Shown piece after piece: positions 43,953-54,709 of a DNA stretch of 64,000 nt. Below the pieces are notes generated by a model, which was given only the letters and a program-made list of their open reading frames with translations, made no database searches and was not told the DNA's origin. Positions within the stretch are counted from its first letter, which is position 1; every line of letters starts with the position of its first letter. Made by a program: the position numbers and the translations under genes. Origin of the DNA: Pseudarthrobacter sp. NamE5 (GTDB lineage Bacteria > Actinomycetota > Actinomycetes > Actinomycetales > Micrococcaceae). The stretch is from assembly GCF_005796225.1 (NCBI RefSeq), contig NZ_VAHO01000010.1, positions 91,203 through 155,202 of the forward strand. Reading direction: 5' to 3'.

Positions 43953-44016
43953 GCATCCACTCAACCATCGGCCAGCAGAGATAGCAAGGATGCTTACTAT
44001 ATCGTGACAAGCGGTT

Positions 44017-46062
44017 TTAGCGGTATTTGCGGTGCAGGTTGTCCTTTCGGGAAGGCCCGGGCGAGGCATCGGCAATCCACGGACCTGTCCCCTCGGACTG
44101 GTCCAGCACGCCTTCCTCCAGCCACTTGTAGTCCCCGGCGAGGACCTTCCGGGTCAGGACGTGGTCGCCGTCGTCAGTGTTGCGCCATAGCTGGTCAAAG
44201 TACTCATCCACCCGCACCCGTGCCTGCTCGCAGTACGCCTCCGCGAGCTCGTAGGCGCTGGCAGCTTTCTGCGGCTCGGTGCGGAGCAGCATCTCTGCCC
44301 GGGTGCAGCAGGCAGTCATGGCGAACAGTTCTGCGCCGATGTCCACCACCCGGCCCAGGAATGCCTGCTTCCGTTCCAGCTTTGCCTGCCAGCGGCCCAT
44401 GCCGTAGAACGTCTGCCGGGCCAGGCGCCGTGACGAGCGCTCCACGAACCGAAGCTGCTTGGCCAGCCGGCCGAACTCATTGTACGAGCGCGGGTCCAGC
44501 CCGGCGCCTGCCACCAGTTTCGGCAGCCACTTCGCGTAAAAGCCTGAGGCCCCGACGGCGGCCCTCGCCTTGTCCGACAGGCTTGCGTCCAGCGAGGCGA
44601 GGTCGCCGGCGGCGGCCAGGTGCGCGTCCACGGCTTCCCGGGCGATCAGCAGCCGCATGATCTCCGAGGATCCCTCAAAAATCCGGTTGATCCGCAGGTC
44701 CCTCAGCTGCTGCTCGGCAGGAACGGCGCGCTCGCCGCGTGCCGCCAGGGACTCAGCCGTCTCATAGCCGCGGCCGCCGCGGATCTGGACCAGTTCGTCC
44801 GCAATCCGGCAGCTGATCTCCGTGGCCCAGAGCTTGGCCAGGGCAGCCTCGATCCGGACATCCTTCTGGCCGGCATCCGCCAGCTCCGCAGAGAGCTCGA
44901 ACACGGCGTCAAGGGCGAAGGCGGATGCTGCGATGAAGGCAATCTTCTTTCCCACAGCCTCATGTTCACCCACCGGCCGGCCCCACTGGGTGCGGGCGTT
45001 GGACCACTCGCGGGCGATCTTCAGGCTCCAGCGGCCGGACGCAACACACAGCGCCGGTATGGAGAGGCGGCCGGTGTTCAACGTGGTGAGGGCGATTTTC
45101 AGGCCCTGGCCTTCACGTCCCAGCCGGTTCGCTGCCGGCACCCGGACCTGATGGAACCGGGTCACACCGTTCTCGATGCCCCGCAGGCCCATGAAGGCAT
45201 TCCGGTTCTCCACGGTGATCCCGGGCGAATCCATCTCCACCACAAAGGCGCTGATTCCGCCCTTGTGCCGGCTGCCGTCCGCGTCCGTGTGCGCCGGCAC
45301 CACGGCCATCACCACCACCAGTTCAGCGATCACGCCGTTCGTGGTCCAAAGCTTCACGCCGTCCAGAAGGTAGGCATCCCCGTCGTCCGTCGGCGTTGCG
45401 GTGCTGCCCATCCGGGCAGGATCGCTGCCCACGTCCGGTTCCGTGAGAAGGAAAGCGGTGACGGCGCCTGCTGCACAGCGGGGCAGGTACTCGCGTTTTT
45501 GTTCGGGGGTCCCGAAAACCTTGACCGGCTCCGGCACGCCGATGGACTGGTGCGCCGACAGGAGCGCGCCCAAACTCGGGTGCACACTGCCCAGCAGGGC
45601 AAGGGCACGGCCGTAATACACCAGGGAAAGGCCCAGCCCGCCGTACTCCTCCGGGATCTTCATCCCGAAGACGCCCAGGTCGGCCAGGCCCCGAATGTAT
45701 TCATCCGGAATTCTGGCGTCACGCTCAATGATCCGCCCGTCCATGCTGCCGGCGTATTCGGTGAGGCGGGCCATGAAGGCTTCGCCGCGCTCCACGGAGG
45801 CGGGGTCCGGGGCCGGCCAGGGATGGACCAGGCTGAGGTCAAAGCTGCCCAGGTACAGGCCTTTGGCGAAGCTTGGACGTTCCCAGCCTGACTCGCGTGC
45901 TGCCTCTGCTACCGCGCGCGCCTCGTCCGCCGTGACGCCGGCACCGATCTTGCCTGCGGGTACCGGGGTCTCCCCGGCCGGGGCGTCAGTTGCCGGGCCG
46001 GTGGGCGCCGGGATGCCGGTGGCAGGGCTTGTGGTGGAGGGGCTGTCCGTGGCGGAGCTCAT
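44017..46062 (-). CDS. acyl-CoA dehydrogenase, long form (681 residues)
   Basis: 681 residues, much longer than the usual 380. It has an N-terminal Pro/Ala/Thr-rich tail (about 45), the ACAD core (residues about 80-480) and a helical C-terminal extension of about 170, as in VLCAD/ACAD9-type enzymes. Core motifs: F-L-L-T-E-P-D-V-G-S-D-P-A, W-T-T-N-G, and I-R-G-G-R-G-Y, then R-I-N-R-I-F-E-G-S-S-E-I with the catalytic Glu. It oxidises acyl-CoA with FAD, probably in fatty-acid degradation. AGGAG precedes the ATG. Confidence 0.93.
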   Translation of the reverse strand: MSSATDSPSTTSPATGIPAPTGPATDAPAGETPVPAGKIGAGVTADEARAVAEAARESGWERPSFAKGLYLGSFDLSLVHPWPAPDPASVERGEAFMARLTEYAGSMDGRIIERDARIPDEYIRGLADLGVFGMKIPEEYGGLGLSLVYYGRALALLGSVHPSLGALLSAHQSIGVPEPVKVFGTPEQKREYLPRCAAGAVTAFLLTEPDVGSDPARMGSTATPTDDGDAYLLDGVKLWTTNGVIAELVVVMAVVPAHTDADGSRHKGGISAFVVEMDSPGITVENRNAFMGLRGIENGVTRFHQVRVPAANRLGREGQGLKIALTTLNTGRLSIPALCVASGRWSLKIAREWSNARTQWGRPVGEHEAVGKKIAFIAASAFALDAVFELSAELADAGQKDVRIEAALAKLWATEISCRIADELVQIRGGRGYETAESLAARGERAVPAEQQLRDLRINRIFEGSSEIMRLLIAREAVDAHLAAAGDLASLDASLSDKARAAVGASGFYAKWLPKLVAGAGLDPRSYNEFGRLAKQLRFVERSSRRLARQTFYGMGRWQAKLERKQAFLGRVVDIGAELFAMTACCTRAEMLLRTEPQKAASAYELAEAYCEQARVRVDEYFDQLWRNTDDGDHVLTRKVLAGDYKWLEEGVLDQSEGTGPWIADASPGPSRKDNLHRKYR

Positions 46063-46123
46063 GGGTCATCTCCTAGGCCGTATGGCCGGTGCAGCCATGG
46101 ATCCGCCGGGGTTGGAGAACCCT

Positions 46124-46426
46124 TCAGCTGTCCCTCAAGATTACCCGCGGGTAAGTTCCGGTGCTAGGGGAAGCCTGTCCCTGGAACTCGCCGGCAACGT
46201 CCGCTGACGAGGCGCGGTGCACCAGCTTCGCCCAGCCGGCGTTGAGGCCGTGGACCACTGCCAGGAGCGTGGTGGAAACCAGGGTCCAGCTCAGCTTTCC
46301 CGCTCCCAGCAGCACCAGGGCCACCAGCCCTGCCGCCAGAACGAACGCGGCCAGGATGACGCCAAACACCAGTGTGCCGATGAACACTAGCGTGGCTGTT
46401 TCCAGTGAACTGAGATCGAACTGCAT
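46124..46426 (-). CDS. small membrane protein, 100 residues
   Basis: The ATG at 46426 with a GGGGG site three bases upstream gives 100 residues with two N-terminal hydrophobic helices (V-F-I-G-T-L-V-F-G-V-I-L-A-A-F-V-L-A; T-L-V-S-T-T-L-L-A-V-V). No family is recognised beyond its likeness to the protein at 41738-42445. It is divergent from jetA. Confidence 0.75.
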   Translation of the reverse strand: MQFDLSSLETATLVFIGTLVFGVILAAFVLAAGLVALVLLGAGKLSWTLVSTTLLAVVHGLNAGWAKLVHRASSADVAGEFQGQASPSTGTYPRVILRDS

Positions 46427-46658
46427 GGGTCCCCCTGCTGCGGCGTTGCTGTGGCTTTGATCAGTAGCAGAAGCGTAGGTGGAGAGCTGTTGTGCCAGCC
46501 AGAGCCGTGGGGCCCGGAAGCTGCTGTTGATATGGGATCGAAACACTACCTCCGGGTAGGTCACGGAGCGGTCGCGGCGGGCTGCGTTAACCTTGTAGTT
46601 GGCAGTTTTCCGTCCAGCGCTGCCGCCCCCGCCCCCGCAAACAGCCCAAGGAGAGTGT

Positions 46659-48113
46659 GTGCCCCGCTCCGCCAGGTCATCCGCTGACGCCATCAGCGCC
46701 CGGCTCCGGGACCTCGAACTCCTCACCAAGGGACCCGCCTGGGCCCTGACACGCTCTGCACCGTGGGTGATCGCGGTGTTGCAGGCATCCTTTACCCGCA
46801 CCCGCCCGCAGCTTCCGCTCGAGGAATTCCATGCCGACGTCGACTCCTTCCTTGAGGAGCTGCGGCGCCAGGATCCCGGGCTGGGCGGCGGGGCAAACGG
46901 TAAGTCCTTTGGGGACGAATGGACGCGCCGCCAGTTCCTGACGCGGCGGAACCAGTCCGGCCAGATCGTCTATGAGGTCACCGAACCGGCGGCCCGCGTG
47001 CTCGCCTTCCTGGACAGCCTTTCCAGTGAGCGGTCCACCCTCAACGGTTCCCGGCTGGGCACGCTCCTGGGTGATGTGGAAAAACTCGCCAACGAAACCA
47101 ATCCGGACCAGAGCGCCCGCCTTGAGTCCCTGGAAGAGGAGATCGAGGAACGCCAGCAGCTGATCCAGGACATCAGCAGCGGCGAATTTGACGGCCTGCT
47201 GGACGACGACGAGGCAGTGGAGGCAGCTGGAAACATCCTGGACCTCGCCGCGAGCCTTCCCGCGGACTACAAGAAGATGCGCGACCGGATCGAGGAGCTG
47301 GTGGGCGAGCTTCGCAACCAGATCATTGAGGAGTCGCTGACCAAGGGCGCCACCATGGCCCAGGTGCTGGAGGCCGACAAACGGCTCCGGCAGAGTCCGG
47401 AGGGGCGCACCTTCCGATCCTTCACCGCGTTCCTGGAGGATCCACAGCAGCAACTGAGGTTCCGGTCGGCCATTGGAGAGGTTCTCAGCCGGCAGTTCGC
47501 GGACGATCTCTCGCCGGAGGACCGGGAAACCCTGAAGAACCTGGTGGCGGAGCTGCGCCAGCAGCACAGCCAGATCCAGCGCATCTACGGCAAGCTCAGC
47601 GAGAGCCTGAACACCTACGTCCAAAGCGATGACTTCCGGCAGTCGGTCCGGCTCCGCCAGGTGCTGCGGGAAGCAGAGCAGGCCATCCGGTCCCTTCCCT
47701 ACGAGCGGGAACGCCCGGGCCTGGTTCCCGGCCCGGTCCTCTTTAATGCTGGTTTTGAGTCGCTGTCCATGGTGAAGCTCTTCGATCCCGACGAGTTCGC
47801 GGCCCCGCCCAAACTCGCGGACCCCATAGCCTTCAGCGACTCCGACCGCGTGCGCTCGCCGAGGACCGCCAAAGCCAAGCCGGAAGTGGTGCGGCAGGCC
47901 ATGGCAGGAGCTGCCACCCTTTCCGAGGCGTGGCAACAGCTGCCTTCCGAGGAGCAGCACATCAACACCATCCGCGCGCTCCTCTCGCACGCCCTGCACT
48001 CCGGCGCGGCCTTCAGTACGCAGGCTGTGGACACCCTTGACTTCGAACAGATAGACGGCACCACGCGCAGGGCCTACCTGCCGCTGGTTACGCTTCCAAA
48101 GGACCGACCATGA
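46659..48113 (+). CDS. jetA: JetA/MksF-like kleisin-type subunit (DUF3375), Wadjet component
   Basis: The GTG at 46659 with AAGGAG five bases upstream gives 484 residues. The sequence is helical: an N-terminal winged-helix-like region ([20 protein letters not shown]), a coiled region ([17 protein letters not shown]) and a C-terminal domain. The pattern is that of DUF3375, JetA of Wadjet and MksF of MksBEFG. In such systems this protein bridges the SMC dimer. It overlaps jetB (ATGA). The 232 bases upstream hold no gene. Confidence 0.88.
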   Translation: MPRSARSSADAISARLRDLELLTKGPAWALTRSAPWVIAVLQASFTRTRPQLPLEEFHADVDSFLEELRRQDPGLGGGANGKSFGDEWTRRQFLTRRNQSGQIVYEVTEPAARVLAFLDSLSSERSTLNGSRLGTLLGDVEKLANETNPDQSARLESLEEEIEERQQLIQDISSGEFDGLLDDDEAVEAAGNILDLAASLPADYKKMRDRIEELVGELRNQIIEESLTKGATMAQVLEADKRLRQSPEGRTFRSFTAFLEDPQQQLRFRSAIGEVLSRQFADDLSPEDRETLKNLVAELRQQHSQIQRIYGKLSESLNTYVQSDDFRQSVRLRQVLREAEQAIRSLPYERERPGLVPGPVLFNAGFESLSMVKLFDPDEFAAPPKLADPIAFSDSDRVRSPRTAKAKPEVVRQAMAGAATLSEAWQQLPSEEQHINTIRALLSHALHSGAAFSTQAVDTLDFEQIDGTTRRAYLPLVTLPKDRP

Positions 48114-48964
48114 CTGAAGAGATGACGACGGCGGCAGTTCCGGCCCTGGACCCAGCTGACCAGGCGGTGGCTGAGCAGGCAGATGACGTGGCTGCTGAAC
48201 CGGCAGCAACCCCGGCGGGTGCTGATCGGCGATTCGAACGTGCAATCACTCCCCGTGACACCTTTGTTGACGGCGCCGCTCTCTTCCCCGGCGACACCGG
48301 CGTGCTTCCCATGAAGGTGCGGCAGGCGCTGGTGAAGCTCCTCAAGGGTCCGTACGTGGACGGCGGCCGTGACGAGAAGCTTTGGACGGTCCTGCTGGAC
48401 CATCAGGTGATCCTCCGCAGCCGGCTGTCCGAGCTGTTCCTCACCATGGAGCTGGACCACGAGCGGAAGATCGCCGTCCTGCGTCCGGTGGATCCGGACG
48501 CCATCGGTGGCAGCGCCCGCTCCAGCATCCTCCGCCAGCAGCGTGCGCTCAGCCGGGTTGAGACCATCGTGCTGCTCCGCCTGCGCCTGCTGCTGGACCG
48601 GCACTTCACCGCCCAGACGGACCCCACCATCACCCGCGAGGAAATCGCCGAACTGGTGGCCCACTACCAGCCGGCAGGCCAGCAGGACGCGCTCCGGGAC
48701 TCAGACGTGGTTACCCGGGCCATCACCAAGCTTCTGGCCCGCCAGCTCCTTCTTCCCACCGGGCTGGACGACACCTACACCATCTCCAACGCCCTGCCCC
48801 TGGCCCTCCCGTTCGGGAACATCGGTGACATCCCCGCCCACATTGAGGCCCTGGTGGCCGCCACCGCAGACCCCGCCGGCACCGAGTCCCTCCTTGACCT
48901 GGAGGCAGATCCGGTGGCTGGGCCTGCCGAAACCGAGGAAGAAGAAGCGGAGGCAGCCAAGTGA
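48110..48964 (+). CDS. jetB: JetB/MksE-like subunit (DUF4194), Wadjet component
   Basis: 284 residues. An acidic low-complexity N-terminus (about 50) is followed by the DUF4194 core: [15 protein letters not shown], then [21 protein letters not shown]. It has an acidic tail (E-E-E-E-A-E-A-A-K). In known systems it is the KITE subunit that binds JetA. The ATG has AAAGGA upstream and overlaps the jetA stop. Its last bases overlap the jetC start (GTGA). Confidence 0.87.
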   Translation: MTEEMTTAAVPALDPADQAVAEQADDVAAEPAATPAGADRRFERAITPRDTFVDGAALFPGDTGVLPMKVRQALVKLLKGPYVDGGRDEKLWTVLLDHQVILRSRLSELFLTMELDHERKIAVLRPVDPDAIGGSARSSILRQQRALSRVETIVLLRLRLLLDRHFTAQTDPTITREEIAELVAHYQPAGQQDALRDSDVVTRAITKLLARQLLLPTGLDDTYTISNALPLALPFGNIGDIPAHIEALVAATADPAGTESLLDLEADPVAGPAETEEEEAEAAK

Positions 48965-51900
48965 GTATCGCGAACATGCTGCCGATGGGCGATGCCACGA
49001 ACCCTGGCCAGATGCGGCTGGCACTGGTGCAGGTGGTCAACTGGGGAACATTCCACGGAGCGCATACGATGCACGTGGATCGCGACGGGACGCTGCTGAC
49101 GGGCAACTCCGGGGTGGGCAAATCCACCTTGTTTGATGCGATGCTGCGGGTTTTCGACGCCCGGCCCCGCTCAAACGAAGCAGCCGCCCAGCGTTCGGGC
49201 GGTGCCGTGGAGGACAAGCGGACCACTTTCACGTACATGCGCGGCAAAGTCGGCGACAAGGCCGTGGGGGAGGGCTCGGCCAGCGCCTTCCAGCGCCCTG
49301 GTGCCACCTGGTCCGCCGTCGCGCTGACGTTCGATAACGCGGCAGGCACCCGGGTGACGGTGTCAGCGCTGTTCGACCTGCCCAAGAACGGCACGGAGTC
49401 GAGCGTGGGCCGGTTCTACCTGATCGATCATGAGCCGCTGGACCTCGAGGCGCTGGAGGGGATCGCAGACAAGCGCTTCACCAAGGCCGCCCTGGAAACA
49501 ATCTTCCCGGACGCCCAGGTCTTCGACGTCCACAAGGCGTTCGCGGAGCGGTTCCGCAGGTTGCTGGGCATCAGTTCTGACCAGGCTCTGCCGCTGCTGC
49601 GCGTAATCCAGGCCGGCAAGGGGCTGGGCGGCAGCGTCAACACCTTCTTCCGGGACCAGGTCCTGGACGCTCCGGCAACGCTGGCCGCGGCCGATGACGT
49701 GGTTGAGGAGTTCAGCAACCTGATGTCCATCCGGCAGCGGCTGGAGGATGTCCGGCAGCAGCGCGACCAGCTGGCTCCGGTCCCAGGACTTAACAAGGAA
49801 TACGCGCAGGCGCTGCTGGACGCGAACCGGCTCCGTGACCTTGCCGGTGAGGAGTTTGAGGCCTACAAGCAGCAGCTGGCCGTGACGGTCCATCAGAAAA
49901 CGCTGGCCCGCTTCAAGGAGCTGGCGCAGGCGAAGGCCAAGGAACTGGGAGCGGAACGTGCGGTCCGCGACAGCCTGGCTAAGGAACTGCGCGAGCTGGA
50001 GGCCGACTACAACAACCAGGGCGGCAATGCGATCTCCGCCATTGAGCAGTCGCTGGAGAATGCAAAGGTTGGCCTGAAGCTCCGCCAGCAGGTGGAGGAA
50101 GCTGCCCGCCAGGCCCTGTCCGACGCTGGTCTGCAGCTTGAGTGGAGTGCCGAGGGCTGGGAGCAGGCCCACGAGCAGGCAGCAGCCAGGTCCGCCGAGC
50201 TGAAGGACGATTCCGAGGCCCTGCAGGAACTTCGTTTCGAAGCCTTCGATGCCCACGCCACCAGGAAGCGCGAACTGGCCGCGGCTGAGCAGGAGCTCGT
50301 GTCGCTGAAGACGCGCAAGTCGCTGCTGCCGCCGTCAAGCATTGAAAACCGGGCAGCCATCGCCGCTGCCACCGGCGTCTCCGAGGACCTGATGCCGTTC
50401 GCCGGTGAGCTGATGGACCTGGTGGAAGGCGAGGAACGCTGGCGGCCGGCGGCCGAGCGGGCGCTCCGCAACCTGGCCACCACCCTGCTGGTCCCCGGCG
50501 AGCACTTCGCGGCGGTGACCCGCTACCTGAATGACCACAACGTCCGCGGCGCCCTCAGGGCGGTGGACGTTTCCAAGCCGCTCGCCGGCGGCGCGCTGGC
50601 GTTGGAGGACGTGCGCGACGGCGACCTGCTTACCAAGCTGGACATCCTCACCGCAGGCGTGGCTGCTGAAGCGGGCTCGTGGGTCCGCGAACGAATCGCC
50701 CTGGACTTCGCCTACCCCTGCGTGGAGCACCCGGACGAGCTGGCCGGGTTGGACAAGGGCCTGAGCCTGGGCGGTGTGGTCAAGCGCAACCGCCATACGG
50801 TAGAGAAGGATGACCGGTTCACCAGCCGGCAGGACTACGTCCTGGGCTTCGACAACGCTGCCAAGCTGGAACTGGTGGCCGGCCAGGTGGAGGACCTGCG
50901 CCAGGAAGTTGCCAAGGCGGCTGAACTTGCCCAGAGCCGCGAGGACTCGCACCAGGGCATGAGCCGCCAGATCGACGCCCTCCGCCGGATCGCGGAGGAC
51001 CACCGGCCGTGGGAGCAGGTGTCCGCAGCAGTCGCGGCGGATGAGCTGGCCCGGCTTGAGCAGCGGCTCAAAGACGCCCTGGCCGCCCAAGCGGACCTGG
51101 AACCGCTGCGTGCCAGCATCGAAAACGCCAGGCAGAAGCACCAGTCCAGCACCGAGGCCGCAGCTGTCCTGCAGAGCGAATACAAGTCGCTGGACCGGCA
51201 GCTCACCACTGCGGACTCCCTGCTGGAAGCTGCGCGCAACCGCCTGGCCCAGGCGCCGCCGTCGGACGCTATCGTCACCGCGCTGGAACCCTACTTCGCA
51301 AATTTCGGCGACGTCAGCGAAATGCATGAGCTGGACAACCTCGCCAACCGGGTGCGGACCGAACTGCTGGGGGAGCTGCACACTGCAGAATCCCGGGGGC
51401 AGGCCACCGCCGAGCGCCTCACGCGCATTTTTGAAGGGTTCGTCCGGGAGTGGGGCAGCGCCATCTCCGCGGACCACGGCACCACCATTGGTGCCGCCGG
51501 GGAGTTCGAAACCCGGTACCACGCCATCGTGAGCGACGGCCTGCCGGCGCAGGAAGCGGAGTTCCGGCAGTTCTTCAACCAGCGCACGCATGAATCGTTC
51601 AGTACGCTGCTGCACCTGCTGGACGAGGAACGCCGCTCCATCACCAGCCGCATCCTTCCGCTGAACGGCATCCTGTCCCAAGTGAACTTCCACGAGGGCA
51701 GCTATCTCGAGCTGGACATCAAGCAGACCCTGCCAGCCACGGCCAAGCAGTTCAAGGACGCCATCCAAAACGCACTGAAAACCCGCCACACCCGCCCGCC
51801 CAAAACAGAGGCGCCCGGGAAGGAACGGGACGATGACGCCGAGCTCACCGCCCGCTACAAGTCCCTGGAAACGTTGGTGAAGCGGCTGGGCTCGCAGGCG

Positions 51901-52425
51901 CCCGAGGACCGGCGCTGGCGGGCCGAGGTACTGGATGTACGCGGGCACCTGTTCATCCAATGCAAGGAGCACCGCGAGGTGGCGGTGCCGGCGTCCGGCA
52001 AAAAGGGGGGCGCAAAGAAGACCGAGGTCTTTATGCACGCGGACACCGGCTCCATGTCCGGCGGCGAACGGCAGCGGTTCACGGCCTTCATCATGGCCGC
52101 GGCCCTAAGCTACCAGCTGGGCATTGCCGAGCAGGGCTTCACCACGTACGGCACCGTGATGATGGACGAGGCCTTCGTTCTGGCGTCCGAGGAGTTCGCC
52201 GGAGCCGGTATCAAGGCGCTGCACGAGTTCGGGTTCCAGCTGTTGCTGGCCGCCCCCGAAAACGTCATCGACCTGTCCCGGCACCTCGGCTCGGTCACGG
52301 AAATCCTCCGCGACAAGCGCACCAACCGCTCCGGCGTGCTCACCGCGCCGGTGATCAAGCCGCCGCCTGGGGAGCAAGGGAACTGGCGGTCGGAGGCGAA
52401 CCCGGTGGACATCGTCCTGCGCTAG
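48961..52425 (+). CDS. jetC: JetC/MksB-like SMC-type ATPase, Wadjet component
   Basis: 1154 residues. Walker A is G-N-S-G-V-G-K-S-T at 48-56. Two long coiled-coil regions (about 240-430 and 640-800) flank a hinge-like domain near 450-620 ([14 protein letters not shown]). The ABC signature M-S-G-G-E-R-Q-R-F is at 1032-1040, and Walker B M-M-D-E has Asp1069-Glu1070. This is the MukB/SbcC-like motor of Wadjet/MksBEF, which extrudes DNA loops and, with JetD, cleaves small circular plasmids. All ATPase residues are intact. It is the last gene of the operon; no jetD follows. Confidence 0.93.
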   Translation: MSIANMLPMGDATNPGQMRLALVQVVNWGTFHGAHTMHVDRDGTLLTGNSGVGKSTLFDAMLRVFDARPRSNEAAAQRSGGAVEDKRTTFTYMRGKVGDKAVGEGSASAFQRPGATWSAVALTFDNAAGTRVTVSALFDLPKNGTESSVGRFYLIDHEPLDLEALEGIADKRFTKAALETIFPDAQVFDVHKAFAERFRRLLGISSDQALPLLRVIQAGKGLGGSVNTFFRDQVLDAPATLAAADDVVEEFSNLMSIRQRLEDVRQQRDQLAPVPGLNKEYAQALLDANRLRDLAGEEFEAYKQQLAVTVHQKTLARFKELAQAKAKELGAERAVRDSLAKELRELEADYNNQGGNAISAIEQSLENAKVGLKLRQQVEEAARQALSDAGLQLEWSAEGWEQAHEQAAARSAELKDDSEALQELRFEAFDAHATRKRELAAAEQELVSLKTRKSLLPPSSIENRAAIAAATGVSEDLMPFAGELMDLVEGEERWRPAAERALRNLATTLLVPGEHFAAVTRYLNDHNVRGALRAVDVSKPLAGGALALEDVRDGDLLTKLDILTAGVAAEAGSWVRERIALDFAYPCVEHPDELAGLDKGLSLGGVVKRNRHTVEKDDRFTSRQDYVLGFDNAAKLELVAGQVEDLRQEVAKAAELAQSREDSHQGMSRQIDALRRIAEDHRPWEQVSAAVAADELARLEQRLKDALAAQADLEPLRASIENARQKHQSSTEAAAVLQSEYKSLDRQLTTADSLLEAARNRLAQAPPSDAIVTALEPYFANFGDVSEMHELDNLANRVRTELLGELHTAESRGQATAERLTRIFEGFVREWGSAISADHGTTIGAAGEFETRYHAIVSDGLPAQEAEFRQFFNQRTHESFSTLLHLLDEERRSITSRILPLNGILSQVNFHEGSYLELDIKQTLPATAKQFKDAIQNALKTRHTRPPKTEAPGKERDDDAELTARYKSLETLVKRLGSQAPEDRRWRAEVLDVRGHLFIQCKEHREVAVPASGKKGGAKKTEVFMHADTGSMSGGERQRFTAFIMAAALSYQLGIAEQGFTTYGTVMMDEAFVLASEEFAGAGIKALHEFGFQLLLAAPENVIDLSRHLGSVTEILRDKRTNRSGVLTAPVIKPPPGEQGNWRSEANPVDIVLR

Positions 52426-52619
52426 CTGTTACCTGTGGAGGGGCTTTATAACAAATCGATGGATATATTGTCCGGAGGCTGTTGAAAGGTGTTGTCCTGG
52501 TGCCATGCTGATCGGCATCAAACACTCGCCTTCATCCTCCCGCCGGGAAGTTGTGGAACGCTGGGTCCCGCAGCTGACGCCTGATGAGTTTGACGGCCTT
52601 CCCCTGAAAGGCACCAGAA
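52426..52619 (+). promoter_or_regulatory. A/T-rich intergenic region after jetC, probable promoter of lipoprotein genes
   Basis: The stretch around 52448-52480 (TTTATAACAAATCGATGGAT, then TATTG) is the most A/T-rich near here and probably carries a promoter for the lipoprotein pair. No jetD gene or recognisable fragment is in it; a 64-codon frame starting at 52505 has no known features. Confidence 0.4.
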
Positions 52620-53306
52620 ATGCGCCCAGCACGCCGCGCCACCACCCACGTGGCGCTCACCGCCGTCGCAGCCCTCACCCTCGCTGGCTGTGCGGCTGAT
52701 ACCTCGCTGGAAAGCGCCGGTTCCCAGGCCCCCGGGGCAACAACACCGGTGTCCGCAAGCCCCGCTGCATCCGTCGTTCCCCCCGCTACCTCTTCCCCCG
52801 TTCCCGAAGGACCCCTGACCTTCACCTTCGCAGACGCCCGGCTGTCCATTGCCCACCCGGAGGGCTGGCGCGTGGAGCATGAGCAGGTTTCGACGTCCCC
52901 CGCTGTTGAGACGGCCACCGTCTACGATGCCGACGGCAAGGAGCAAATAAACATCTACTACAGCCAGGTTGGTGACGTTACCGCCGGCAACGTCTCCAGG
53001 ACCATAATCGAGACGGATCCGGTACCGGGACTGATCGGGGCTTCTGTTCCCACGCCCAGTTCGTCCTTCTTTATTGATCGCGCTGACGGCGTTACCCACT
53101 ACAGGATGGGTCTGACGCCGGGATTACCCGTCTCGCCTGACGGGCAGGTGCAATACGGCCTCGTAAAGCTCGGCGACCGCATCTTGACTGCAGATGTGCT
53201 GTTTACCGAACCGCGCTTTACGGGCGATGAGGCGGCCCAGGCCTGGTACTGGAGTGATGAAGGCCGGGCCCTGAAGTCCGTGCTCATGAGCTTTTCCTAC
53301 CGCTGA
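52620..53306 (+). CDS. lipoprotein with PsbP-like folded domain (first of a tandem pair)
   Basis: 228 residues. Lipoprotein signal with lipobox L-A-G-C and Cys24, then a Ser/Pro/Ala/Thr linker (25-60) and a domain of about 165 residues beginning L-T-F-T-F-A-D-A-R-L-S-I-A-H-P-E-G-W-R-V-E, a pattern often predicted as PsbP/LpqN-like. It ends S-V-L-M-S-F-S-Y-R, identical in layout to the next gene. Exposed on the outer face of the membrane. Function unknown. Confidence 0.82.
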   Translation: MRPARRATTHVALTAVAALTLAGCAADTSLESAGSQAPGATTPVSASPAASVVPPATSSPVPEGPLTFTFADARLSIAHPEGWRVEHEQVSTSPAVETATVYDADGKEQINIYYSQVGDVTAGNVSRTIIETDPVPGLIGASVPTPSSSFFIDRADGVTHYRMGLTPGLPVSPDGQVQYGLVKLGDRILTADVLFTEPRFTGDEAAQAWYWSDEGRALKSVLMSFSYR

Positions 53307-53332
53307 CCCGACACATGATCCAGGGGGTTTTC

Positions 53333-54136
53333 TTGAAAGGTATTTCCATTCGTTGCGCCCCGCGTGCGGTGTTCCTGCTCTCGGCGACCGTCTTAGCCGC
53401 GCTCGCCGTGACGGGCTGCATGTCCAGCACATCGGCCGGGAGCAGTGGTACATCTACAGCCGCCGCGCCCCAGTCGGCCTCGGCAAGTAAGCCCGCCGCC
53501 AGCGCTTCCTCTGCCGTCAGTCTTCCCCCAGCCGCTGCCCCCACCACCACTTCCAGCCCGCCTCCCGCGGCTGCCAGCCAGACCCCCGCAGTGGCGGGTC
53601 CGCCGTCGTCCGCTACGGTTCCCGCTGCTGCGGCGCCGGTGACGTACACCTTCCCCGACGGCCGGTTGTCTTTTGCCCATCCGGCAGGCTGGCGGGTGGA
53701 GCCGGCCGGGGATGCAGAGTCCCCCTCAGCGGTGAACTGGACCGTGTATGACGCCAGCGGAAGCGAGCGGGTCCGGATTTTCTACAGCGAGGTGGGTGGT
53801 GCTGCTACCGGTCCCCTCACCAGGACGGTGTTCTATTCGGAGCCAGTACCGGGATTGCAGGGGCATTCGGGTCCTGCCGTCGTCCATGCCTCCTTCTTTG
53901 TCGACAATATTTACGGCGAGCCCCACTACCGTATGGCCCTTACGGGGGGTGCGGCCGTTTCCCCGGAAGGCGGACAGGCTGCTGACGTTGTCATCGTAGG
54001 GGGCAACCGCGTTCTGGCGGCAACCGTGGTGTTCACGGGAGGGCCTTTCGCCGGCGACGATGCTGCGAAGGTCTGGTTCGGCGGCGAGGAAGGCCAGGCC
54101 CTGAAAGCATTGCTGATGAGCTTCTCCTACCGCTGA
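53333..54136 (+). CDS. lipoprotein paralogue (second of a tandem pair)
   Basis: The TTG at 53333 with CAGGGGG five bases before is preferred over the ATG at 53315, which lacks a site. It gives 267 residues with lipobox V-T-G-C (Cys29), an 85-residue Ser/Ala/Pro linker, then the same domain as its neighbour (Y-T-F-P-D-G-R-L-S-F-A-H-P-A-G-W-R-V-E; A-L-L-M-S-F-S-Y-R). The pair likely arose by tandem duplication, with the linker lengthened in this copy. A terminator follows at once. Confidence 0.82.
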   Translation: MKGISIRCAPRAVFLLSATVLAALAVTGCMSSTSAGSSGTSTAAAPQSASASKPAASASSAVSLPPAAAPTTTSSPPPAAASQTPAVAGPPSSATVPAAAAPVTYTFPDGRLSFAHPAGWRVEPAGDAESPSAVNWTVYDASGSERVRIFYSEVGGAATGPLTRTVFYSEPVPGLQGHSGPAVVHASFFVDNIYGEPHYRMALTGGAAVSPEGGQAADVVIVGGNRVLAATVVFTGGPFAGDDAAKVWFGGEEGQALKALLMSFSYR

Positions 54137-54146
54137 CCCCTTTAAT

Positions 54147-54190
54147 AGGAAGCCCTCCTCCACTTCACGTGGGGAAGGGCTTCCTCTTTT
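54147..54190 (+). terminator. intrinsic terminator after the lipoprotein pair
   Basis: AGGAAGCCCT (54147-54156) pairs with AGGGCTTCCT (54176-54185), with inner GC pairs and a CTTTTAA tail. A T-rich tail is rare in this window, so this is a clear rho-independent terminator. Confidence 0.85.
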
Positions 54191-54202
54191 AATGTGCTCC
54201 GG

Positions 54203-54709
54203 CTATTTGGCCTGCACCCGGGCCAGGAACTGGGCGGTGCGGTCCTTCAGCCCTTCAATTTGGCGAAGGACCACGGCGGCCGGGTCGGGGTTGATCTCGT
54301 TGGCCGGCGGTTCCTTGCGCACGTTGCCGCAGCACAGGAAATCGGCGCAGATGAGTGTGCCCACCGTATTGCCGTCCCGCCCGGACTGCCCGGCGCGCTT
54401 CGCTACCCAGAGGAGCACGTCCTCCTTGGAGAACACGTCCCGGCAGAGCTCGCAGAGCACAGAACGGTTCTTGCGGGCGCCGCCTTCGGGTGCGCGCAGC
54501 ATGATGCCGGTGAGTCCCTTTGGCCCCGGAACTACCAGGTACCCGCGAAGCGGCATTTTTTCGTCCCGCCACCCCAGGAAATCCAGGCTGTCCCAGTCGA
54601 GGGAGTCGAAATCCTTGGGCAGGTTGAGCTTGGCGGCCTCCGAGCGGCTCGCGTTGATGAACGATGATCGGATCTGTTGGGGCGTGACTGATTGCATGGC
54701 AAAACTCAT
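54203..54709 (-). CDS. FBP-domain protein (EF-G-binding treble-clef zinc finger)
   Basis: 168 residues from the ATG at 54709 (starts at 54727 or 54697 are also possible). It matches the fusidic-acid resistance/EF-G-binding family: I-R-S-S-F-I-N-A-S-R-S-E-A-A-K-L-N-L-P at the start and the treble-clef zinc finger C-E-L-C ... L-I-C-A-D-F-L-C-C-G-N at the C-terminus. Its natural role is probably rescue of EF-G on ribosomes. It is convergent with the lipoprotein genes. Confidence 0.87.
   Translation of the reverse strand: MSFAMQSVTPQQIRSSFINASRSEAAKLNLPKDFDSLDWDSLDFLGWRDEKMPLRGYLVVPGPKGLTGIMLRAPEGGARKNRSVLCELCRDVFSKEDVLLWVAKRAGQSGRDGNTVGTLICADFLCCGNVRKEPPANEINPDPAAVVLRQIEGLKDRTAQFLARVQAK

Noticed and set aside
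52505..52699. 64-codon frame after jetC as a possible jetD remnant
   Set aside because: The residues show no likeness to JetD and the frame runs into the lipoprotein gene in another frame.
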